This document shows positions 59,001 through 64,000 of a stretch of DNA of 64,000 nt, piece by piece. Under the pieces are notes generated by a model. The model was not told the origin of the DNA and did not search any database. It saw only the letters and a program-made list of their open reading frames with translations. This stretch comes from Dioscorea cayenensis subsp. rotundata (Eukaryota > Streptophyta > Magnoliopsida > Dioscoreales > Dioscoreaceae). The stretch spans positions 21,053,501-21,117,500 of the forward strand of contig NC_052474.1 of NCBI RefSeq assembly GCF_009730915.1, read 5' to 3'. A program made the position numbers and the translations under genes. Position 1 is the first letter of the stretch, and the number at the start of each line of letters is the position of its first letter.

Positions 59001-59446
59001 ATTTGTGAAGTGTAAACGCATCAAAAATTGCAATTTAGTCAATCAATCTTCTAAGAAGCCGTAAACCAGGCCAGAAAAAATGCTAAGAGTTTCTTATCAG
59101 CTAAAATTCAAAAACAATCAAAAATTTCTCAACACAAACAAGACGGAAAAAGCTCCAAAGCATATCACCACAGCAATCAAAAGACCATCTAGATTTCCGC
59201 AGTTTATTTTCGTGCATTCCACCAAATAAACAAAGTAGAGAAGCACAAAAGCATTCCATTCTGTGCATATAAAACCAAGCTAATAACATACGAAAAAAAG
59301 TCCATTTTCACTACTGGATTTCAATAAGGAACCTTGTAGCGACCGGACTCAGCAAGCGTTCGGATCCCATCAAGGCACCGGAAGACCCGCTGGAGCTCGC
59401 CGCCAGCGGCACCGGAGGTCGGAGAGATGGAGCACCTCGCCGCCAT
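56068..59446 (-). CDS. HAD-superfamily hydrolase, class IIA (phosphatase-like)
   Basis: Seven minus-strand exons: 59446-59333, 58356-58287, 58198-58039, 57508-57426, 56974-56758, 56620-56556 and 56322-56068, about 320 aa. Motif I is WFLDQFGVLHDG with the nucleophile Asp, motif II ISNSSRR, the class IIA cap is PWFAALGRSCVHMTW to VANPDYVT, motif III Lys lies in WMGKPDK, and motif IV is GDSLHHDIRGANAAGIDSVF. Such proteins hydrolyse small phosphoesters; the substrate is unknown. All junctions are in phase except exon 3 to exon 4. Exon 3 ends CTA GAA AG and exon 4 begins GAGGGAATGAT; one G fewer would give ERRNDPWF, as I remember in relatives. Either the genome or the assembly has one extra G in a GGG run. 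Exon 1 (MAARCSISPTSGAAGG) shows no strong targeting signal. Confidence 0.85.
58358..59332 (-). other. First intron of the HAD gene
   Basis: A roughly 975-bp AT-rich intron lies between the exon ending GRYK and the exon beginning AWFLDQFG. Nothing else is recognisable in it. Confidence 0.6.
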
Positions 59447-60575
59447 CGAGGTTCCCGGGAATCGAGCAAGAGATTCAATGAAAGAGATCAAAAAGAAGGA
59501 TGTTTTTTTTTTCTTTCTGCTTATTACCCCCTTGAAAATATTGAAATTTCATATTAGTCCCTTTCAACTTCAAAAATAACTTTGCACCTATATAAATACA
59601 TGTTAGTTAAACCTTCTTTCATTTATTAATGATTAATTTTTTTTTTTAAAAAAAAAAACTTTGTTATATAGGTAGCATATATTTTCAAAGTATTAATTAA
59701 TTATTTTATAGATACTAATAACTTAAAATTCAAAAAACACTGTAACAATGCATTACACCCATAAATAAAATATAAAAAAATTTCAGGATAAATTACTCAA
59801 GTTCATAAGATTAGGGTTTGAGCTAACAAAAAAAAGGCTGAATTTCAGGTGCACTCAGACTTGAAATCATTCAATAAACAGTGAATTTTCAGAAAAGATG
59901 AACAAAACTTTACAGAGTCAGTGATCAATCCATAGTTAAACTATTTTGAAATTGCTTATAATTACTGAAACAAATTCGACCATTGTTCATCGCAAAAGGA
60001 TGATATTCCACATAACATTACTATAGCATTGAAATATATACATATCGATCACTCGAAAAGTTAGTTAGCCACTTAATACTTGTACAAAAGTCTGCAGTTA
60101 AAAGAGAAGAGACTTTTTGGCAGCTCAGTAAAGTCGAATTGGAGATGCATCCGGCGATGCTATGAACAATCTCTGCATTCATCAGATATCGAGTTGACGA
60201 ACAGAATCATCGACGTGATCCTCAGCCTTGAGCTTCTTCGGTTGGTAAGCGTGGAATGTAGAGACGCTAACAAAGACTTTAACTGCTGCAATTGGAGCAG
60301 TGGTGATTTCATTGGTTGTATTCTTTCTTTGTAATCTCTGACTGCAGTTAAGAGATTCAGAATTCAGCCTTATGACATGTATCAAATATAAACAGAAATT
60401 CTTCGGAGAAACGAAATAATGTGTAAATCGGCTAATTGATAGATAGATAGATAGATAGAAATTATAATTATTTGGTAATGTTCGCAGGATTGAACTGGGA
60501 TATAAGGATACCTCGTCAGAGTTTTGGACGTTTTGACCAAGAAGGAGATAATTATTCCTGCATATATTGTTTAAA
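59447..60575. other. Intergenic region: HAD promoter and FRS 3' flank
   Basis: AT-rich DNA with a poly-T/poly-A pair at about 59638-59660 and a (GATA)n-like run at about 60440-60460. The stretch 60080-60350 is less AT-rich and may be FRS 3' UTR; no protein-coding signal is convincing. Confidence 0.5.
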
Positions 60576-63500
60576 CTACTGGCCTGGTCTTCTGCCATGG
60601 GGCAACCGAGGTATTTGATCCTCCTGCAAGATGATACATGTTGACAAATAACTCTACGAAAAGTACCGCGGCACAATATTGACTAGTATCAATGAGAAGA
60701 AAAAATAATTGAGAAAACTGAGGTTTATGCAAGAAACTGAAAATAGGTGAAAAAGAAAACAATGAACAGACACCTGAAGCATATCGTGGTAGAACCAATG
60801 CATTCGTGACTGATTTCCAAGAGGTTCTTGGTTGAACTGACCCTGTAACATGTGAGATGAAGTTAACTTTGAAAGGTCAAATCTTAATAAACAAGACGAA
60901 ATTTATCAATAGTGAAGAATGGAAGATATAAGTAGTTCAATTTCATAGAGACCGCGAAAAAAAAAATTTATGCTGTGGATACATATAATTCAGTTAAAAC
61001 ATTTACATACAAAGAATATAGATGAAAGTGCATTTTGATCCCTAAACTATACCTTTGTATTCACTTTGTCCCTAAATGTAAAACAAATTTATTTTGGTTC
61101 TTGGACTACAGAAAGAGAATGAATAATCCCTAACCTATGAAAACAGCTAACAATTTTGGTAGTCATTCAAAAGAGAAGAACTTTAGGCCGTAATGAAATT
61201 TTAGGTATAGTCCAGGAACCAAAAGTTCACTTCTACCAAGAAACATAATATTGTTTGGCAGCTGAAGTACTAACCTGTAATATATTATTGTGTTGCACCC
61301 TTGATTGGGCATCAATATGATGTTGATGGTTGATAGGTACTCCAAAGTGGCTACCAAATGACAAGTCATTGCGAGAGATTTCTTCCTAAATTAATAGACC
61401 AAGAATTAAAAATTAGTCATTGTAAAGCAGGAGGAGCAACAATAAAGATGCAAAAATTCGAACAACTAGAACAGTCAGAAACCATTAGGTTGATGCCGCC
61501 TTGAATCCCAATATGACTGCCAATATGTGTTGGAGCACATCTAACCATGTCACTTGGTTCTCCAACCAAGGATGTTCTTAGAGAATGCTGGTACATCAGT
61601 TCAAAAATACAAAGATAAGTGATAAGAAAAGGTGGAAGTTTGATCGTATAAGTGCAGTTTAGTCCTAAACCAGATAATGTCCATTTTGGTCCAAGGATAA
61701 AAGAATAATAGGGATACGATCTAGGACCAAAATGAACATGATTTGGTTCCAGGAACTAAAATGAATATAGAGTTATTCTTCAGAGAGCAAAAGTGCACTT
61801 GCACCATAGTTAAACAAACGAGTATCTCAAAGAAGGAAAATACCATTTCCTGATTTGCAACTACTGTAGTTTCCATTTCTGACTCTTTCCTTTTCTTTGG
61901 AGGCCGACCTCTCCGTTTTCCTGGTGTGCCATTAGGATTCTTGGAACAATCCAATGGATGTGCCTCTGAAGGATTCCCACTGCTTTCACTCAACGTGGTT
62001 GCACAACTTGCAAACTTTAATCGCCTATCACCTGTGTTCTCGTCCAGAAGACACTCCTCTGCCTCTTTGATCAACTTCAATGCAAGATGGTATTTATCAT
62101 CAGACATGACCCCTAAATCAATCAGCTGATGACAACGTTGGGATAAATAACCATAACGATCCATTGAGTCATTCAGTTCAACATCAACAGAGGAACGAGC
62201 TAAAGCACACAACTGTTTGCAGTCCTTTTTCCAACGATTAAGAATGTAATGTGATGGAATCTCATATATCTGTTGTGACTTCAGCACAGAAAGCGCATGC
62301 CGGCATAAGAATCCTTTAAATTGGAAACAACCACAAATGCATTGGACTTGGAGGTCATCTGCATTGTACAAAACTTGATGATCTTTATAAACTGTTTTTT
62401 TCCCATCTTCCATATAAACTGATTCTTTCACTTCAAAGGTAGAGATTGATCCTTCCTCTTTAACCAGCAAAGCATCACAATACATTGTGGCCTTCAGTTC
62501 ATCCTGAAATTTTTTGAACAAATTGAGAGTGTATTGTTTAGAAATCTGCTCTTCCATATAAAATTTTGAGATCAAGTGTCGACTTTTGTTTAGTGATTCA
62601 GAATCTGCTTGAGCTTCCTTCTCATACTTAGCTAGTAAAGCAGCTTCGTATTTACAGATAAACTGCTTGAAGGGACTCTCCTTATGCACCAGCCCTTCGA
62701 AAAATGCCCCCATACTTTCAGTACGATTAGTTACAGACATACCTGCCCAAAAAGAATCTTTAAGAAAAGCAGGGACCCAAGAGTGCCTAATGTCATAAAT
62801 CAGGCGAAACCAGTCACTGCCTTCAAGACCATAATACTCAATATTTTTCTTCCACTCACATTCAAACTCTTCTACAGTCAAAGAGTCACATACTACTTTC
62901 TTCAATGCATCCTTAACAGCTTGATGCTCTGGAAAATTTCTCAATTTTTCTGGTATCTTTCTCAAGATTTGCCACAGGCATATACGATGGCGAACATCAG
63001 GGAAAACATGGGAAACTGCATCTTGGATTGCCTTACAGTGATCAGTAATTATGGCATTTGGGGGCTTCCCCGACATACACGCTACCCAAGCCTTAAACAA
63101 CCAAACATAAGACCCAATGGTTTCATCGGAAAGCATACCACAACCTAGCAATACAGGCTGACCATGATGATTAACTCCAATAAATAAAACAAGAGGTGTA
63201 GAGCATTTATTACTCAAATGTGTCGTATCAAATGAAACCACATCACTGAAATACTCATATGCAATCCTAGACCTTGAGTCGGCCCAGAATACACTTCTTA
63301 AACGACTTTCCTCATCTAAATCAACCAAGTGAAAGAAGTTTGAATTTTTCTTCTGCATGCGTGTAAAAAACTGCTGCATAGCTTCATTATCTCCTGGCCC
63401 AATCTTCAAGTGGCCTCTTTCAACTGAATTTTTTAACTCATCTTCATCAATTGGTAAATTTTCACTTCCGCTGTCACGTAAGAGTGTATGGGCAAACCTG

Positions 63501-64000
63501 TTAGGTCGTATCACCCTATCACTAGAAAGTATTTTGAAGCATTTCAAGTATCGTTTCATCGATGGGTTTAGAGGGTGATTATGCTCAGTATTCGCTTTCT
63601 CCAAATGCAACAAACCGTCAGCATGTCTCTTCAACCTAATTGATGCTGGGCAGTTTGTTTTTGCTGTCACTCTCGACTGGTAGCGTTCACTTCCTCGGCC
63701 CTTCCCCCACTTGTGACAAACAAGTATTAACTGGTAGCATTCCCCATTTGTAGTAAAAGTGGACCTTCTCACAGCTGTACCGAATCCCAACTTCTGAGCA
63801 TATTGCTTATAAAAATTGCACGCCTCTACATAGGATGTAAATGTCATCCCTACATGAGGTATACTTTCTCCTCCATTTGCATTATCCACATTCACCTGAT
63901 CTTCTTTGGTACCTGCACCTATTTGATCGTCATTTTTAGGAGATTTGTATCCTTCATCCTCGTCCAAAAGGGTATCCTTGACAGACCCATCTGAAGTATC
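60576..64000 (-). CDS. FAR1-related sequence (FRS) protein, domesticated MULE transposase (5' end outside window)
   Basis: Visible minus-strand exons are 64000-61844, 61587-61483, 61385-61275, 60842-60774 and 60623-60576. All are in phase and give 829 residues, ending LPHGRRPGQ. The frame is open at the window edge with no ATG, so the start lies beyond it. In order: acidic N-terminus; FAR1 DNA-binding domain (VGMTFTSYVEACNFYKQYA to EHNHPLNP); MULE transposase core (VVSFDTTHLSNK, AIITDHCKAIQDAV, RHRICLWQIL, NRTESMGAFFEG); SWIM zinc finger (CICGCFQFKGFLCRHALSVL); a basic AT-hook-like KRRGRPPKKRKE; and a Gln/His-rich C-terminus in small exons. FHY3/FAR1 relatives are nuclear transcription factors in light and developmental signalling. 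It is a host gene, not a live transposon: it has introns, a nuclear-type tail and no flanking inverted repeats in view. Two MITEs sit in its introns. Confidence 0.92.
61024..61237. mobile_element. MITE in an FRS intron, copy 1
   Basis: The left end GAAAGTGCATTTTGATCCCT continues AAACTATACCT. The right end complements as GGTAGAAGTGAACTTTTGGT, continuing TCCTGGACTATACCT. This is an inverted repeat of about 30 bp with mismatches. The 214-bp element has no coding capacity and lies in the intron between exons 61385-61275 and 60842-60774. Confidence 0.65.
61650..61805. mobile_element. MITE in an FRS intron, copy 2
   Basis: Left end AAGTGCAGTTTAGTCCTAAA, and right end complementing as GGTGCAAGTGCACTTTTGCT. 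Both carry the AGTGCA(C/G)TTT core of the copy at 61024-61237, and GACCAAAATG/CATTTTGGTC blocks occur inside. It fills most of the intron between exon 64000-61844 and exon 61587-61483. Confidence 0.55.

Noticed and set aside
61721-61843. Continuation of the FRS open frame past ATG-GTATTTTCC, adding about 41 residues.
   Set aside because: GAAATG|GTATTT is a donor, and in-phase downstream exons typical of a Gln/His-rich tail follow; the continuation is intron and MITE sequence.
60576-64000. The FRS gene as an active MULE transposon.
   Set aside because: It has several introns, an AT-hook-like motif and a C-terminal tail, and shows no terminal inverted repeats or target duplication in view; it fits the domesticated FHY3/FAR1 family.

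Overview
This is nuclear DNA from a flowering plant. All ten recognisable genes are plant families: a BIR1-type receptor kinase, an integrin-linked-kinase (ILK) type Raf-like kinase, a UGT74-type glycosyltransferase, the SYN4/RAD21.3 cohesin, a class I formin, an RNS2-type RNase, an MRL7-type plastid protein and a FAR1-related factor. Non-coding DNA is very AT-rich, with many (TA)n and (TAA)n runs, short SINEs and MITEs. I suspect a non-grass monocot such as a yam, but that is only a guess. I see no retroelement gene, rRNA, intact tRNA gene, CRISPR or prokaryotic feature.

Layout. 1-778 (+): 3' end of a BIR1-like receptor kinase. 2620-8566 (+): ankyrin-repeat kinase of the ILK1-3 clade, 12 exons. 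9296-12125 (-): UDP-glycosyltransferase, two exons. 12126-17714: gene-free and repeat-rich (MITEs, a SINE, microsatellites). 17715-29749 (+): cohesin alpha-kleisin SYN4/RAD21.3, 14 exons. 31570-34412 (+): mitochondrial acyl-CoA thioesterase, five exons. 35238-39420 (-): class I formin, four exons. 39421-44147: gene-free, holding an 854-bp non-autonomous hAT element with an exact 8-bp target duplication. 44148-48132 (+): RNase T2 (RNS2-like), apparently with a 4-nt micro-exon and a late frame break. 49962-50379 (+): fragment of an unrecognised gene. 51262-53505 (-): MRL7/MRL7L-type thioredoxin-fold plastid protein. 56068-59446 (-): HAD class IIA hydrolase. 60576 to the window end (-): FAR1-related protein, a domesticated MULE transposase, with its 5' end outside the window.

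The genes are ordinary independent loci; nothing suggests a gene cluster or shared pathway. Exon boundaries were set by hand from splice consensus, reading frame and remembered family sequence, and most chain in phase. Three loci (RNase T2, HAD hydrolase, gene fragment) each miss phase at one place in otherwise conserved sequence, so either local decay or small assembly indels should be suspected.

I did not find a convincing undescribed system. The most interesting items are the 4-nt micro-exon in the RNase T2 active-site region, the hAT element with GC-rich subterminal arrays, the four-unit minisatellite upstream of the ILK gene, and the double active-site substitution in the BIR1-like kinase.
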